From assembly GCF_030027245.1 (NCBI RefSeq), contig NZ_JASERT010000001.1, positions 124,001 to 188,000 of the forward strand: a DNA stretch of 64,000 bases, given 5' to 3'. Under the pieces are notes generated by a model. It had not been told where the DNA came from. It saw only the letters and a list, made by a program, of their open reading frames with translations, and did not search any database. This document shows positions 25,846-35,625 of the stretch, one piece after another. This DNA comes from Asticcacaulis sp. EMRT-3 (GTDB taxonomy: Bacteria > Pseudomonadota > Alphaproteobacteria > Caulobacterales > Caulobacteraceae). The position numbers and the translations under genes were made by a program. The number at the start of each line of letters is the position of its first letter. Within the stretch, counting starts at the first letter, position 1.

Positions 25846-27063
25846 ATGCCCAGCCCTGAAAATTCCGCCTATATCTATGATCATGTCCGCTCTCCGCGCG
25901 GCAAGGGCAAGAAGGATGGCAGTCTGCATCCGATCACCTCGCTTGATCTGTCGCAGCAGGTTTTGCGCGCCTTGAAGGATCGCAACCAACTCGATACGTC
26001 TTTGGTCGATGATGTGATGTGGGGCTGCGTCACGCCGGTGGGCGAGCAGGGCGGCGACATCGCGCGCGCGGCGGTTCTGGCGGCGGGTTATGCCGAAACG
26101 ACCGGCGGGGTGCAGCTCAATCGTTTTTGCGCATCGGGCCTCGAAGCCGTCAATATCGCCGCCGCCAAGGTGGTGTGCGGCGAGGCGACGATGGCGATTG
26201 GCGGCGGGGTGGAATGTATGAGCCGCGTGCCGATGGGTTCGGATGGCGGGGCCTGGGCCATTGATGTGGCGGCAGCCTTCCCGACCCATTTCGTGCCGCA
26301 GGGCGTATCGGCTGATATGATCGCCACCAAATGGGGTTTTTCGCGCGCCGATGTCGATGCCTATTCGGTGGAAAGCCACAAACGCGCCGCGCAATCCTGG
26401 GCCGAAGGGCGTTTCAACAAGGCCATTGTGCCGGTGAAGGATCAGATGGGCGTCATCGCCCTCGATCACGATGAAACCATCCGGCCCAACACCGATATGC
26501 AGACCCTGGGCGGCCTCAATCCGTCCTTTGCGGGGCTTGGCGACATGGCCTTCGATTCGGTCATCCAGCAACGCTATCCTGAGGTCGAGCGCGTCAACCA
26601 CGTCCATACGCCGGGTAATTCGTCGTCGATTGTCGATGGTTCGGGCGCGGTGCTGGTGGGGTCGAAAGAGGCGGGTGTCATCACCGGTTTGAAGGCCAAG
26701 GCGCGCATCCTCGGCACGGCCTCGATTGGCTCTGAGCCGTCGATCATGCTGACCGGGCCGTCTTACGTCACCGAAAAGCTGCTGAAAAAGCTCGGCATGA
26801 GCGTGGCGGACATCGATATTTACGAACTGAACGAAGCCTTCGCCGCCGTGGTTTTGCGCTACATGCAGGTGCTCGATATTCCGCACGACAAGATCAATGT
26901 GTGCGGCGGGGCGATTGCGATGGGCCACCCGCTGGGAGCCACGGGCGCGATGATCCTCGGCACGCTGGTCGATGAACTGGAACGGTCGGGCAAATCGACC
27001 GGTCTTGCGGTCTTGTGCGTCGGCGGTGGCATGGCCACGGCCACGGTTATCGAACGCGTTTAA
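25846..27063 (+). CDS. fadA: Acetyl-CoA C-acyltransferase (beta-ketothiolase)
   Basis: A 405-residue degradative thiolase that cleaves 3-ketoacyl-CoA with CoA, the last step of each beta-oxidation round. The acyl-accepting Cys95 is in [13 protein letters not shown], the catalytic His in [15 protein letters not shown] and the second Cys in [13 protein letters not shown]; the NEAFAAV loop is conserved. AGGAGG precedes the ATG. It forms an operon with the fadB homologue 88 bases downstream, and the two proteins would make the usual trifunctional complex. Confidence 0.95.
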   Translation: MPSPENSAYIYDHVRSPRGKGKKDGSLHPITSLDLSQQVLRALKDRNQLDTSLVDDVMWGCVTPVGEQGGDIARAAVLAAGYAETTGGVQLNRFCASGLEAVNIAAAKVVCGEATMAIGGGVECMSRVPMGSDGGAWAIDVAAAFPTHFVPQGVSADMIATKWGFSRADVDAYSVESHKRAAQSWAEGRFNKAIVPVKDQMGVIALDHDETIRPNTDMQTLGGLNPSFAGLGDMAFDSVIQQRYPEVERVNHVHTPGNSSSIVDGSGAVLVGSKEAGVITGLKAKARILGTASIGSEPSIMLTGPSYVTEKLLKKLGMSVADIDIYELNEAFAAVVLRYMQVLDIPHDKINVCGGAIAMGHPLGATGAMILGTLVDELERSGKSTGLAVLCVGGGMATATVIERV

Positions 27064-27074
27064 AGAGGGAGCAG

Positions 27075-27136
27075 AGCGGCATTTTAGCGAAAAGTGTGCC
27101 TCAGTGATCGTGCACTTTTCGCGCTAAAAATGCGCT
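27075..27136. repeat. Imperfect palindrome between fadA and fadB
   Basis: AGCGGCATTTTAGCGAAAAGTG pairs with CACTTTTCGCGCTAAAAATGCGCT with small bulges, filling most of the 88-bp fadA-fadB gap and ending just before the fadB ribosome site AAGGAAAAAAG. It may tune the relative expression of the two genes. Confidence 0.6.
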
Positions 27137-27151
27137 CAAAGGAAAAAAGTC

Positions 27152-29371
27152 ATGGATAATTTCAAAACCGAACTCGACGCCGATGGCATTCTGGTCTGCG
27201 CCTTCGATGTGCCCGGCAAGACGATGAACACCTTCACCAAGGGGGCGCTGGCTGATCTGGAAGCCATTGCCGAACGGGCGAAGACCGATGCCGCCGTCAA
27301 GGGCGTGATCCTGACCTCCGGCAAGAGCAACGGCTTTTGCGCCGGGGCCGATCTGGAAGAAATGATCGGTGGCGCATGGGAAGCTGAAACCGGCGGTGAT
27401 GAACAGGCGCACCTGAAATCCGCTTTTGACGCCGCTTTCGAGATGAACCGCGTTTATCGCCTGCTGGAAACCTGCGGCAAGCCGGTGGTGGCGGCGCTCA
27501 ATGGTCTGGCGCTGGGCGGCGGGCTGGAAGTGTCGCTGGCCTGTCATTATCGCGTCCTGTCCAATGGCCCCAAGGTGCAGGTCGGCCTGCCGGAAATCAA
27601 GATCGGCTTGTTCCCCGGCGGCGGCGGTTCGCAGCGCCTGACGCGACTGATCGGCGCGCAGGCCGCCCTGATGGCGATGAGCGAGGGCAAGTCGTTCAAG
27701 CCCGCCGAAGCCCTGGCTATGGGTATTGTCGATGCGGTGACCGACGACGACAAGGTGGTCGAAGCCGCCAAAACCTGGATCAAGACGAAAGCCGATCCGG
27801 TGGCGCGCTGGGATAAGAAGGATTACAAGATTCCCGGCGGCGGGCCTTATCATCCGGCGGGCGCGCAGGTCTTCATCATGGGCAATGCCCTGCTGCGTAA
27901 GCAATCTTACGGCAATTATCCGGCTGTGCTCAATCTGATGCACGCGGTTTATGAAGGGCTGCAACTGCCCTTCGATCAGGCGATCCGCGTCGAGAGCCGT
28001 TATTTCTGCAATACGCTGCAAACGCCGCAGGCCAAGGCCATGCTGCGCACCTTCTTCTTCTCGATGCAGGCCATCGGCAAGGGATCGGGCCGCCCCGCCG
28101 GCGTGGCGAAATCCGAGTTCAGCAAGGTGGCCGTGCTGGGCGCCGGCATGATGGGGGCGGGCATCGCCTATGTCAGCGCTATGGCGGGCATCCAGACCAT
28201 CCTGATCGACCGCGATCAGGCCGCCGCCGACAAGGGCCGCGCCCATTGCGAAGACCTGCTCAAGAAAGCCGTGTCGCGCGGCAAGATGAGCCAGGACAAG
28301 GCCACGGGTATCCTCAGCCTGATCTCCGCCACGCCCGACTATACGGCCATCGAAGGCGCTGATCTGGTGGTCGAGGCCGTGTTTGAAAATACCGACCTCA
28401 AGGAACAGGTGACCAAGGCCGCCGAAGCGCCGCTCTATACGGGCGCAAAAGCCGAAACCGCCATTTTCGGCACCAATACCTCGACCATCCCGATTTCTCT
28501 GCTGGCCACGGCGTCATCCAAACCCGAAAACTATATCGGCATCCACTTCTTCTCGCCGGTCGATAAGATGATGCTGGTCGAGATTATTCGCGGCGAAAAG
28601 ACCTCTGACGCCACCGTGGCCAAGGCCATCGATTTCGCACTGAAGATCAGAAAGACGCCGGTGGTGGTCAATGATTCGCGCTTCTTCTTCGCCAATCGCT
28701 GCTTCATCCCGTTCACCGCCGAAGGCATGATCATGTGGTCGGAGGGCGTGGCCCCGGCCCTGATCGACAATGCCGGGCGCATGACCGGTATGCCGCGCGG
28801 CCCGCTGGAAATGATGGACGATGTGGCGCTCGACCTGCTGACCAAGATCACCTCCGAAACCGCCAGGGCGATGGGCGATGCCTACCAGCCGATCCCCGGC
28901 GAAAAGGAGGTCGCCAAGATGGTGGCCGATGGACGCCTGGGTCGCAAGAACGGCAAGGGTTTCTATGATTATCCCGCCGACCGCAACACGCCCAAGCGCC
29001 TGTGGCAGGGTACGCTCGACGCCTTCCCGGTCAGCACGGCCGAGGCCGATCCGGCGCAGGTGGACGAACTGAAAAAGCGGCTGCTTTACGTACAGGCCGT
29101 GACGGCGGCGCGCTGCTTCGAAGAAGGCGTGATCACCGATCCGCGCGAAGCCGATGTCGGCTCGATCCTCGGCTGGGGCTTCGCGCCGTGGTCGGGCGGG
29201 ATTATCTCGCTGATCGATTCGATTGGCGTGGCGAAGTTCGTTGCGGAACTTGACCGCATGACGGCGCTTTATGGCGAGCGCTTTGCCCCGCCGCAATTGC
29301 TGCGCGATATGGCAAAGGCGGGCGAAACCTTCTATGGCCGCTTCGACAAGGCGGACAAGAAGGCGGCGTAA
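27152..29371 (+). CDS. fadB: Fatty-acid oxidation multifunctional protein (enoyl-CoA hydratase / 3-hydroxyacyl-CoA dehydrogenase)
   Basis: A 739-residue bifunctional enzyme. The N-terminal crotonase domain (about 1-190) has the oxyanion-hole segments FCAGADLEEM and ALNGLALGGGLE and catalytic Glu in GLPEIKIGLFPGGGG. The 3-hydroxyacyl-CoA dehydrogenase follows from about 325, with NAD motif VLGAGMMGAGIAY, GTNTSTIPIS, and His-Glu relay GIHFFSPVDKMMLVEI. The C-terminal domain repeats end with PREADVGSILGWGF. It hydrates enoyl-CoA and oxidises the hydroxyacyl-CoA formed. Colinear with fadA and closed by a terminator at 29395. Confidence 0.95.
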   Translation: MDNFKTELDADGILVCAFDVPGKTMNTFTKGALADLEAIAERAKTDAAVKGVILTSGKSNGFCAGADLEEMIGGAWEAETGGDEQAHLKSAFDAAFEMNRVYRLLETCGKPVVAALNGLALGGGLEVSLACHYRVLSNGPKVQVGLPEIKIGLFPGGGGSQRLTRLIGAQAALMAMSEGKSFKPAEALAMGIVDAVTDDDKVVEAAKTWIKTKADPVARWDKKDYKIPGGGPYHPAGAQVFIMGNALLRKQSYGNYPAVLNLMHAVYEGLQLPFDQAIRVESRYFCNTLQTPQAKAMLRTFFFSMQAIGKGSGRPAGVAKSEFSKVAVLGAGMMGAGIAYVSAMAGIQTILIDRDQAAADKGRAHCEDLLKKAVSRGKMSQDKATGILSLISATPDYTAIEGADLVVEAVFENTDLKEQVTKAAEAPLYTGAKAETAIFGTNTSTIPISLLATASSKPENYIGIHFFSPVDKMMLVEIIRGEKTSDATVAKAIDFALKIRKTPVVVNDSRFFFANRCFIPFTAEGMIMWSEGVAPALIDNAGRMTGMPRGPLEMMDDVALDLLTKITSETARAMGDAYQPIPGEKEVAKMVADGRLGRKNGKGFYDYPADRNTPKRLWQGTLDAFPVSTAEADPAQVDELKKRLLYVQAVTAARCFEEGVITDPREADVGSILGWGFAPWSGGIISLIDSIGVAKFVAELDRMTALYGERFAPPQLLRDMAKAGETFYGRFDKADKKAA

Positions 29372-29394
29372 GGCCGGGCCTTGGCTGGAAATCG

Positions 29395-29423
29395 TCCCCG
29401 CAGTTTGCGCTGCGGGGATTTTC
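29395..29423 (+). terminator. Rho-independent terminator of fadAB
   Basis: CCCCGCAG-TTTGCG-CTGCGGGG followed by ATTTTCC, 24 bases after the fadB stop. Confidence 0.85.
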
Positions 29424-29490
29424 CTTGCGCTGACAGGCGTTTCACGGTTGAACAGAAGCCTGATGCCGCCGCCTTTTTCGAGTGCCTGCC

Positions 29491-30669
29491 ATGCCGAACC
29501 GCCCCAAAGACACCACCCGCCTGACCTCGGCCACCTATGGTCGCGCCAACAGCCGCCGCTCGGTCAATACGCCGGTTGAGCGCGGCTCGACCGTGCTGTT
29601 CGAGAGCGCGGACATGCTCTACAATGACGACATCAAGCCGACCTACGGCACGGACGGCCTATCGACCCAGACCGAACTGTGCCGGATGATCGCCGAACTG
29701 GAAGGGGCGCAGGAAAGCTTCCTCCTGCCGAGCGGGCTGGCGGCGCTCACCCTGCCGATCTTTGCCTTTTTGCAGGCGGGCGATGAGATTCTGGCGGTCA
29801 ATAGCTGCTATGCCCCCGTGCGTCGCTTTCTGGATACGCAACTGAAACGCTATGGCGTCACGGCGCGCTATTATGATGCGGGTTTAAGCGCTGATGAGGT
29901 GCTGGCTCTGGCCACGCCCGCCACGAAAATGATCTATGTTGAAAGCCCCGGCTCGCTGACCTTCGATATTCAGGATATTCCGGCCATTGCTAGGGCGGCG
30001 AAGGCGCGTGGTATCCTGACCCTGTGCGACAACACCTATGGCGGCGGGCTGTTGTTCAAACCGCTGGCGCATGGCGTCGATCTGTCGATGCAGGCCCTGA
30101 CCAAATATGTCGGCGGCCACTCCGATGTGCTGATCGGTTCGGTCAGCGTCAGCGATGCGAAGCTGGCCAAAACGCTTTATGCCGCCATCAAGGCCTGGGG
30201 CTTCTTCACCTCGGCGGACGAAAGCTATCTGGCCCTGCGGGGCTTACGCACCATGCCCCTGCGCATGAAGCAGAGCGGCGACAGCGCGTTGAAAGTGGCC
30301 AAATGGCTCGATGCCCGCCCCGAAGTGCTGCGCGTGGTCCATCCGGGGCTGGCCAGTCATCCGGGCCATGCCATTTTCACGCGCGATTTCAGCGCTGCCA
30401 ACGGCCTGTTCATGGTGCTGTTCAAAGGTGATGGCGAGCGCCAGTCGCAGGCCTTTCTCGATAAGCTAAACCTGTTCGGGCTCGGCTTTTCGTGGGGTGG
30501 CTATGAATCGCTGGCCGTCTATTGCGAGCCGCAGATTAAGGGCCGCGCCCGGCTTTCCGATGCGCCCGATCCCTATCTCAGCGGCTCGGCCATCCGCTTT
30601 TATACCGGCCTCGAAGACGCTGATGACTTAATCAACGACATCGCGCAGGCCCTGACGGTCTTTGGCTGA
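29491..30669 (+). CDS. metC: Cystathionine beta-lyase (MetC-type PLP enzyme)
   Basis: A 392-residue enzyme of the Cys/Met-metabolism PLP family. The cofactor lysine is Lys205 in MQALTKYVGGHSD, the aspartate that salt-bridges the PLP nitrogen lies in TLCDNTYGGG, and SGLAALTLPI near residue 81 binds the phosphate. The N-terminal RANSRRSVNTPVERGSTVLFES resembles bacterial MetC more than MetB. It cleaves cystathionine to homocysteine, pyruvate and ammonia in methionine synthesis. ATG at 29491 is chosen over GTG at 29482. It appears monocistronic, following the fadB terminator. Confidence 0.88.
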   Translation: MPNRPKDTTRLTSATYGRANSRRSVNTPVERGSTVLFESADMLYNDDIKPTYGTDGLSTQTELCRMIAELEGAQESFLLPSGLAALTLPIFAFLQAGDEILAVNSCYAPVRRFLDTQLKRYGVTARYYDAGLSADEVLALATPATKMIYVESPGSLTFDIQDIPAIARAAKARGILTLCDNTYGGGLLFKPLAHGVDLSMQALTKYVGGHSDVLIGSVSVSDAKLAKTLYAAIKAWGFFTSADESYLALRGLRTMPLRMKQSGDSALKVAKWLDARPEVLRVVHPGLASHPGHAIFTRDFSAANGLFMVLFKGDGERQSQAFLDKLNLFGLGFSWGGYESLAVYCEPQIKGRARLSDAPDPYLSGSAIRFYTGLEDADDLINDIAQALTVFG

Positions 30670-30764
30670 ACGCCTGCCTTGCCACGGCCATGCGCTTTTC
30701 CCAAAAGTGCGTTACACTGACGGGCATGAGCGTCTGAATCGCACAATCATTCAAAAAGGTCGTG

Positions 30765-31553
30765 ATGCGTATCCTGCTTACCAATGACGATGGCTTTGAT
30801 GCGCAGGGTCTGGCCTTACTGCACGACATAGCCCTGAGCCTTTCGGATGATGTCTGGATTTGCGCCCCGACCTATGAACAGTCGGGTGCAGGCCGGGGTG
30901 TCAGCCTGCATGATCCTGTCCGGGTCAAACAGGTTGCCGAAAAGCGCTTTTCCGTGTTCGGCACGCCCACAGACTGCGTGCAGATTGCAATCAATGCCTT
31001 GCTGCCGGCACCGCCCGATCTGGTGTTGTCGGGCGTCAACCGGGGCTTCAATCTGGCTCAGGATCTGACCCTGTCGGGCACGGTAGCGGGCGCCTTGCAG
31101 GGCATGACCCTTGGCGTGCCGTCGATTGCCCTGTCGCAATGCCTCGACTTTGAATCTGATGACGAGGCACAGTGGGACTGTGCCAGGGTGCATGGCGCGC
31201 CTGTCCTGTCGGCGCTTCTCGGCCTGGGCTGGCCTTCCGATGTGATTCTCAATATCAATTTTCCAGGCTGCCGGAGCGACGCCGTGACGGGTATTGAAAT
31301 CACGAAGCAGGGGTTTCGTGACAATCACGCCATGCACGCCGTTAAATGTACCGATCCGCGTGGCAATGCCTTTTACTGGATGGGCTTTGACAAGCACAGC
31401 CAGACACTGGTCGATCATACCGATCTCAAAGCGATTGCTGAGGGCCGGATTTCCGTGACCCCGCTGCATCTCGACCTTACCCATCTTGAAACCATGCACG
31501 CCCTCAGGCAAAAACTGGGAGGGACGGTGCCTGTAAAGGTGAGGCCCGCCTGA
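30765..31553 (+). CDS. surE: SurE-type 5'/3'-nucleotidase
   Basis: A 262-residue metal-dependent nucleotide phosphatase. The N-terminal MRILLTNDDGFDAQG contains the metal-binding Asp pair; further ligands are Ser in APTYEQSGAG and Asn in SGVNRGFNLA. FGTPTDCVQIA and TLSGTVAGAL complete the conserved core. SurE acts on nucleoside monophosphates and short polyphosphate. It is not beside pcm, serS or nlpD, the usual surE context, so it may be a second, specialised copy. Start ATG at 30765; an adjacent GTG at 30762 is equivalent. It converges with the TonB receptor gene. Confidence 0.88.
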   Translation: MRILLTNDDGFDAQGLALLHDIALSLSDDVWICAPTYEQSGAGRGVSLHDPVRVKQVAEKRFSVFGTPTDCVQIAINALLPAPPDLVLSGVNRGFNLAQDLTLSGTVAGALQGMTLGVPSIALSQCLDFESDDEAQWDCARVHGAPVLSALLGLGWPSDVILNINFPGCRSDAVTGIEITKQGFRDNHAMHAVKCTDPRGNAFYWMGFDKHSQTLVDHTDLKAIAEGRISVTPLHLDLTHLETMHALRQKLGGTVPVKVRPA

Positions 31554-31566
31554 CTGACAAATGGCC

Positions 31567-31606
31567 AAAAAAAAGGGGCCACGCACCGCATGGCCCCGAA
31601 GTTTTT
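31567..31606 (-). terminator. Bidirectional terminator between surE and the TonB receptor gene
   Basis: GGGGCCA (31575-31581) pairs with TGGCCCC (31591-31597). It is flanked by eight A on the left, which read as T on the minus strand, and by GTTTTT on the right, so it can stop transcription of both convergent genes. Confidence 0.88.
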
Positions 31607-31628
31607 GCGAAAGCGAGACGCCTTATCA

Positions 31629-33983
31629 TCAGTAATCGACGCTGACCGTGAAGATGACCTGTCTCGGCGGCGCATATTGCAGGCTCGTCAGGCCGGATTC
31701 GTAAGGTGAGGTAAACTTCGAGTTGACGGCCGCCTTGTTGAAAAGGTTGGTGGCCGTGATCGCAAACTTGTACGGCTTACCCGCGGGGGCGTAGGACAGG
31801 TCGAAATTCACCAGTTCATAGCCCTTGATCTTGTCGAGTGCAGGTTCGTTGAAGATACGCGCCCACTGGGGCCCCACACTGACAACGCCCAGGGTAGGCG
31901 TGATGCGGCCATAGGCGGTTTCAAAGTCGTAGGAGGCATTGAGCGCGCCGCTGGTCTTGGGCATGGCCGGGGGCGTTGCGCCTTCGATATTGACGGATTT
32001 GGCGATGATGTCGCTCCAGCAGGCCGGGCTGTAATAATAGGCGTAATAGGCGCAACTGGCGACGGTGGCATAGGCATTGTTGACGACGGTAGGGTACAGA
32101 ACATAGGTCTGGCCGATCACCTTCCCGCTTTCGAAAGCGAGGTTGCCACCGATATGCAGATGCCTGTCGAGGCCCGTATAGCCGAACTCAAGCTCGACGC
32201 CGGTGATGTGGATCTTGGGGATATTGTTCATGCCCTGATCGAACGGAATCGGATCCGTCTCGATATATTGCATATTCTTGTAGATATAGGTGAAGGCAGA
32301 GAGGTTGAGGCTCAACGCCTTGTCGAAGAAGTAGTTTTTCGAACCCACCTCGTAGGAGGTGTTGGTTTCGGCCTTGAAATTGACCGGAACCAGAGCCGCC
32401 GCCGCATTGCCATTGACGCCGCCCGCCTTATAGCCGGTGGAGAGGCTGGCATAGAGCATATGCTCCGGCGTCAGGTTGTAATCGGCTTCGAGGCGACCGG
32501 TGGTGAGCTTGGTCGTGTCCTCGGCATGGAAGACCGGGTTATTGCCAAAGCTGGAGAAATTATGACTGGCATTGGTCTTGTGCTCGTAATTGTAGCGCAG
32601 GCCGCCGGTGATTTTGAGCTTATCCGTGATCGGGTAGGTGATCTGGAAGAAGGGGGCTGCGACGGTGCGCACCGATTTGGTCTGGTTGCCATAGGCCAGG
32701 TTGCCCGGTAATTCGGCGGTGGGCAGATCGGGATCGACATAGCTGGGCATGGCCTGGGTGATGTCTGTGCCCTGAAACTCCAGAACATAGTCATTGCTCG
32801 TCCGGCGCATGAGGAAGAGGCCCGCCGTCCACTGAATCTTTGAGCCGGGCACGGAGAAGAGGTCGAACTCCTGCGAATAGGCCTGTTCGTCATGATCCCA
32901 CGACGGGACATATTCATAGGGCGAATATTGGTCGATGGTCGTGAAGGTGACGTTTTCGGCGACATGGCTCTTATAGGCGCGGTAGGCCGTGACCGAGGTG
33001 AAGTCGAAAAGCGGCGTTTCCCATTTGAGGTTCAGATGGTAAAATTCCATACCGAGATTGTTTTTCGGCCGGAAATCCTGGGTCAGGACATGCGCATCGG
33101 GATTGGTGTCTTCTGACCATTTCTGCGCCGCGCCATGATCGCGCTGGCGGGCATTTTCAGCGGTCAGGCTGGCGGAGAAATCATCGCTGGGCTTCCAGAG
33201 CAGGGTGGCCTTCAGATTCTGCGTGTGGGCATCGTCCAGCTTATAGGTCGGATCCTCAGTATTGGTGGTAAAGCCGTCATGATCGGTCTGCTGACCCGCC
33301 AGGCGCAGGGCAAAATGATCCGAGATGGGGATGTTGATACCAAGGCGCTCACGCTTATAATTGTAATTGCCGAGGCTGACATCGGCGGAAGCGGAAGACA
33401 CGCCGATAACGGGTTGCTGCGACACCTCGATAATCGAGCCGCCGATCGAGCTGACGCCATACAGCGTTCCCTGCGGGCCGCGCAAGACTTCGATGTGATT
33501 GAGATCGAACAGGCCCTGACCGGCGGTTACGCTGTCGCCGACATAGACGCCATCTGTATAGACGGAGACGCCCGGCCCGGTCGAGCTGGTGTTTTCCGGG
33601 GTTGCCGAGCCGATGCCGCGAATGGTGGGCACGGTTTCGCGACCGGCGGTGCTGGTGATTTTCAGTCCGGGCACCATGCCGTTGAGGACGGTAATGTCGC
33701 TGCCGTTCGACTTATCTATCGTATCCGCACTGAGATAGGTGATCGCCAGAGGCGTCTTCTGAAGGTTGGTGGATCGGCGCGTGGCCGTGACCGTAACGGT
33801 GACGACATCTGCTGAAGACGCAGGCGCAGGCGATGGCGCGTCCGCAGCATAGGCGGCCCCTGCCGCAAAAGCACCCAGAACGGCCATCGATACCGTGCAG
33901 GCCATGCTGCGACGCAACACAGATTGACCCGAAAGGTGGCTTGGCCGCGCACATTCAATTTTCCGTATTGTAAGCCTCTTCAT
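31629..33983 (-). CDS. TonB-dependent outer-membrane receptor
   Basis: A 784-residue receptor with a long N-terminal signal region (hydrophobic MACTVSMAVLGAFAAGAAYA). The plug domain has TVTVTATRRSTNLQKTPLAIT (TonB-box-like VTVTAT) and LRGPQGTLYG. A 22-strand barrel follows, ending with the aromatic terminus VIFTVSVDY. The QKTPLAITYLSADTI and RGIG segments place it in the large Caulobacter/Sphingomonas-type group used for carbon substrates rather than siderophores; that is inference. It likely imports the substrate of the adjacent catabolic genes. Upstream at 34059 it shares a 13-bp motif with the VOC/amidase operon. ATG at 33983 follows an in-frame GTG. Confidence 0.9.
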   Translation of the reverse strand: MKRLTIRKIECARPSHLSGQSVLRRSMACTVSMAVLGAFAAGAAYAADAPSPAPASSADVVTVTVTATRRSTNLQKTPLAITYLSADTIDKSNGSDITVLNGMVPGLKITSTAGRETVPTIRGIGSATPENTSSTGPGVSVYTDGVYVGDSVTAGQGLFDLNHIEVLRGPQGTLYGVSSIGGSIIEVSQQPVIGVSSASADVSLGNYNYKRERLGINIPISDHFALRLAGQQTDHDGFTTNTEDPTYKLDDAHTQNLKATLLWKPSDDFSASLTAENARQRDHGAAQKWSEDTNPDAHVLTQDFRPKNNLGMEFYHLNLKWETPLFDFTSVTAYRAYKSHVAENVTFTTIDQYSPYEYVPSWDHDEQAYSQEFDLFSVPGSKIQWTAGLFLMRRTSNDYVLEFQGTDITQAMPSYVDPDLPTAELPGNLAYGNQTKSVRTVAAPFFQITYPITDKLKITGGLRYNYEHKTNASHNFSSFGNNPVFHAEDTTKLTTGRLEADYNLTPEHMLYASLSTGYKAGGVNGNAAAALVPVNFKAETNTSYEVGSKNYFFDKALSLNLSAFTYIYKNMQYIETDPIPFDQGMNNIPKIHITGVELEFGYTGLDRHLHIGGNLAFESGKVIGQTYVLYPTVVNNAYATVASCAYYAYYYSPACWSDIIAKSVNIEGATPPAMPKTSGALNASYDFETAYGRITPTLGVVSVGPQWARIFNEPALDKIKGYELVNFDLSYAPAGKPYKFAITATNLFNKAAVNSKFTSPYESGLTSLQYAPPRQVIFTVSVDY

Positions 33984-34058
33984 CACTAGACCCCATCACT
34001 CTCATTGCTATACGGCAAGATTTTCACCGTTGAGGCATGGATTATGCTGAGTATGCCG

Positions 34059-34071
34059 ACAAATACTTGAT
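34059..34071 (-). promoter_or_regulatory. Shared motif ACAAAWACTTGAT upstream of the TonB receptor gene
   Basis: ACAAATACTTGAT lies 76 bases upstream of the receptor start. Nearly the same sequence occurs at 36220 upstream of the VOC/amidase genes, in the same orientation and with matching flanks (TATGC before, TTAC or TTTAC after). It could be a common operator. Confidence 0.4.
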
Positions 34072-34208
34072 TACAGGCGCTTGAAAACTAGATTTTAGAA
34101 GCTGTTCTATGGGATCGGCAATTTATGTTGCGTTGCGGCAACGGACGCAGACCGAAACGGCGGGGATCGTCTCTGGCTGAGATGGCTCACCGTCATGCCA
34201 AGCCGGCA

Positions 34209-35579
34209 TTATGGCCGCAGATCTAAAGCTGGGGCCGGGAGATGAGGGCCTGCGGCCATATAGGCCTGCGCCGCCAGAAGCAGGGCGCGGTCGGTTCCGG
34301 CGGGGCCGATAAATGTCAGGCCGAAACCGGTGTGATCATCGCGCAGGCCAGCCGGTACGGCCAGGGCGGCCATGTCGAGCAAATTGACAAAATTGGTGTA
34401 GAGGCCAAGCTTGGAATTGAGGGCGACAGGATCAGCCCGCATGTCATCGATCCGGTAGATGGTCGGCGTGGTCGGCAGAACCAGCATGTCGATCTTCTCC
34501 CACATGGCATCCGTCTGGCGGCGCAGTTCGGCCAGCCTGTACATGGCCTTGAAGGCGTCACATGCCGAAATACCGAAACCCTTGCCGATGATTTCACGCA
34601 CGACCGGATCGAAGGCGTCGGGATGCTGTGTGAGAAAGTCCACCAGCGCCGCCGTGCGTTCCGCCAGCCACGGGCCGTTATAAAGAAGAGCGGCGGCTTC
34701 ATTGAGCGCCGTTATGTCGATCTCAACCAGCGTGGCACCGGCGCGGCGCAGGCGCTCCAGACCTTCTGCGTAAAGGCCGGGCGACTGTGCATCGCCGCAC
34801 CATGATAATTGGTCGGGTTGTGCGACGCCTATACGCCGGAAAGGGCGGGGGCTGTCATCGAGACGGCGCGAATAGGGGTCATGGGCGTCATAGCCAGCGA
34901 TGACGGCGTCAATATACAGGGCGTCGTCCGTCGTGTGGCTAAACAGGCTGATGCAGTCCAGTGTCCGGCAGGCGGGCACAAGGCCTCGGCTGCTCCAGCG
35001 TCCCCGGCTCGGCTTCAGCCCGATCAGATGATTGAAGGCCGCAGGCACCCGGCCGGAGCCCGCCGTATCCGTGCCAAGCGCAAAGGCGACAAGGCCCGCC
35101 GCCACCGCTACCGCCGATCCGCTGCTCGATCCGCCTGAGATAAAGGCGCGATTGAAAACGCAGGCGGGCGCGCCATAGGGGCTGCGCGTGCCATTAAGCC
35201 CGGTGGCGAACTGATCGAGATTGGTCTTGCCGACGCACAGAGCCCCGGCATCGAGAAGGCGCTGAACCACATAGGCGTTCGCTTGTGGGCGATAGGCGAA
35301 GTCGGGGCACGCCGCTGTCGTCTCCAGCCCCGCAACATCAATATTGTCCTTCACCGCGAAGGGCACACCGGCCAGGACCAGCGCTTCGCCCTTCGCCAGC
35401 CGTGCGTCAATCTGCTCGGCCTGCGCCATCAGGTCTTCGTCGGAAAAGCGCGAAATCCAGACAGCGGGCTGGACAGCGTCATACGCCTTGACCGCCAGCA
35501 GGGTGGAGCGCGCGATTGCCTGCGCCGTCGTCTCGCCGGTACGCACGGCGGCGGCGAGACGACAGGCATCAGGTTTCAT
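34209..35579 (-). CDS. Amidase-signature hydrolase, allophanate-hydrolase-like (short form)
   Basis: A 456-residue amidase of the Ser-Ser-Lys type. Lys77 is in PFAVKDNIDVAG, the cis-Ser in FISGGSSSGSAVAVAAG (near 151) and the nucleophile Ser175 in GTDTAGSGRVPAA. The segment TNLDQFATGLNGTRSPYG is characteristic of allophanate hydrolases (AtzF/urea amidolyase), which finish urea or cyanuric-acid breakdown. Those usually exceed 600 residues with a C-terminal domain that is absent here, so the true substrate may be another amide or ureide. GTG at 35597 is an alternative start. It lies 46 bases after the VOC gene and is probably cotranscribed. Confidence 0.8.
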   Translation of the reverse strand: MKPDACRLAAAVRTGETTAQAIARSTLLAVKAYDAVQPAVWISRFSDEDLMAQAEQIDARLAKGEALVLAGVPFAVKDNIDVAGLETTAACPDFAYRPQANAYVVQRLLDAGALCVGKTNLDQFATGLNGTRSPYGAPACVFNRAFISGGSSSGSAVAVAAGLVAFALGTDTAGSGRVPAAFNHLIGLKPSRGRWSSRGLVPACRTLDCISLFSHTTDDALYIDAVIAGYDAHDPYSRRLDDSPRPFRRIGVAQPDQLSWCGDAQSPGLYAEGLERLRRAGATLVEIDITALNEAAALLYNGPWLAERTAALVDFLTQHPDAFDPVVREIIGKGFGISACDAFKAMYRLAELRRQTDAMWEKIDMLVLPTTPTIYRIDDMRADPVALNSKLGLYTNFVNLLDMAALAVPAGLRDDHTGFGLTFIGPAGTDRALLLAAQAYMAAGPHLPAPALDLRP

Positions 35580-35625
35580 GGCGGATGTCCGGTTCACGGG
35601 AGGCAGAAAAGGTCTGTCTTTTTAA

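Noticed and set aside
25675..26928. 417-codon open frame antisense to fadA
   Set aside because: Shadow of the thiolase gene; the translation is His/Arg-rich and has no domain signature.
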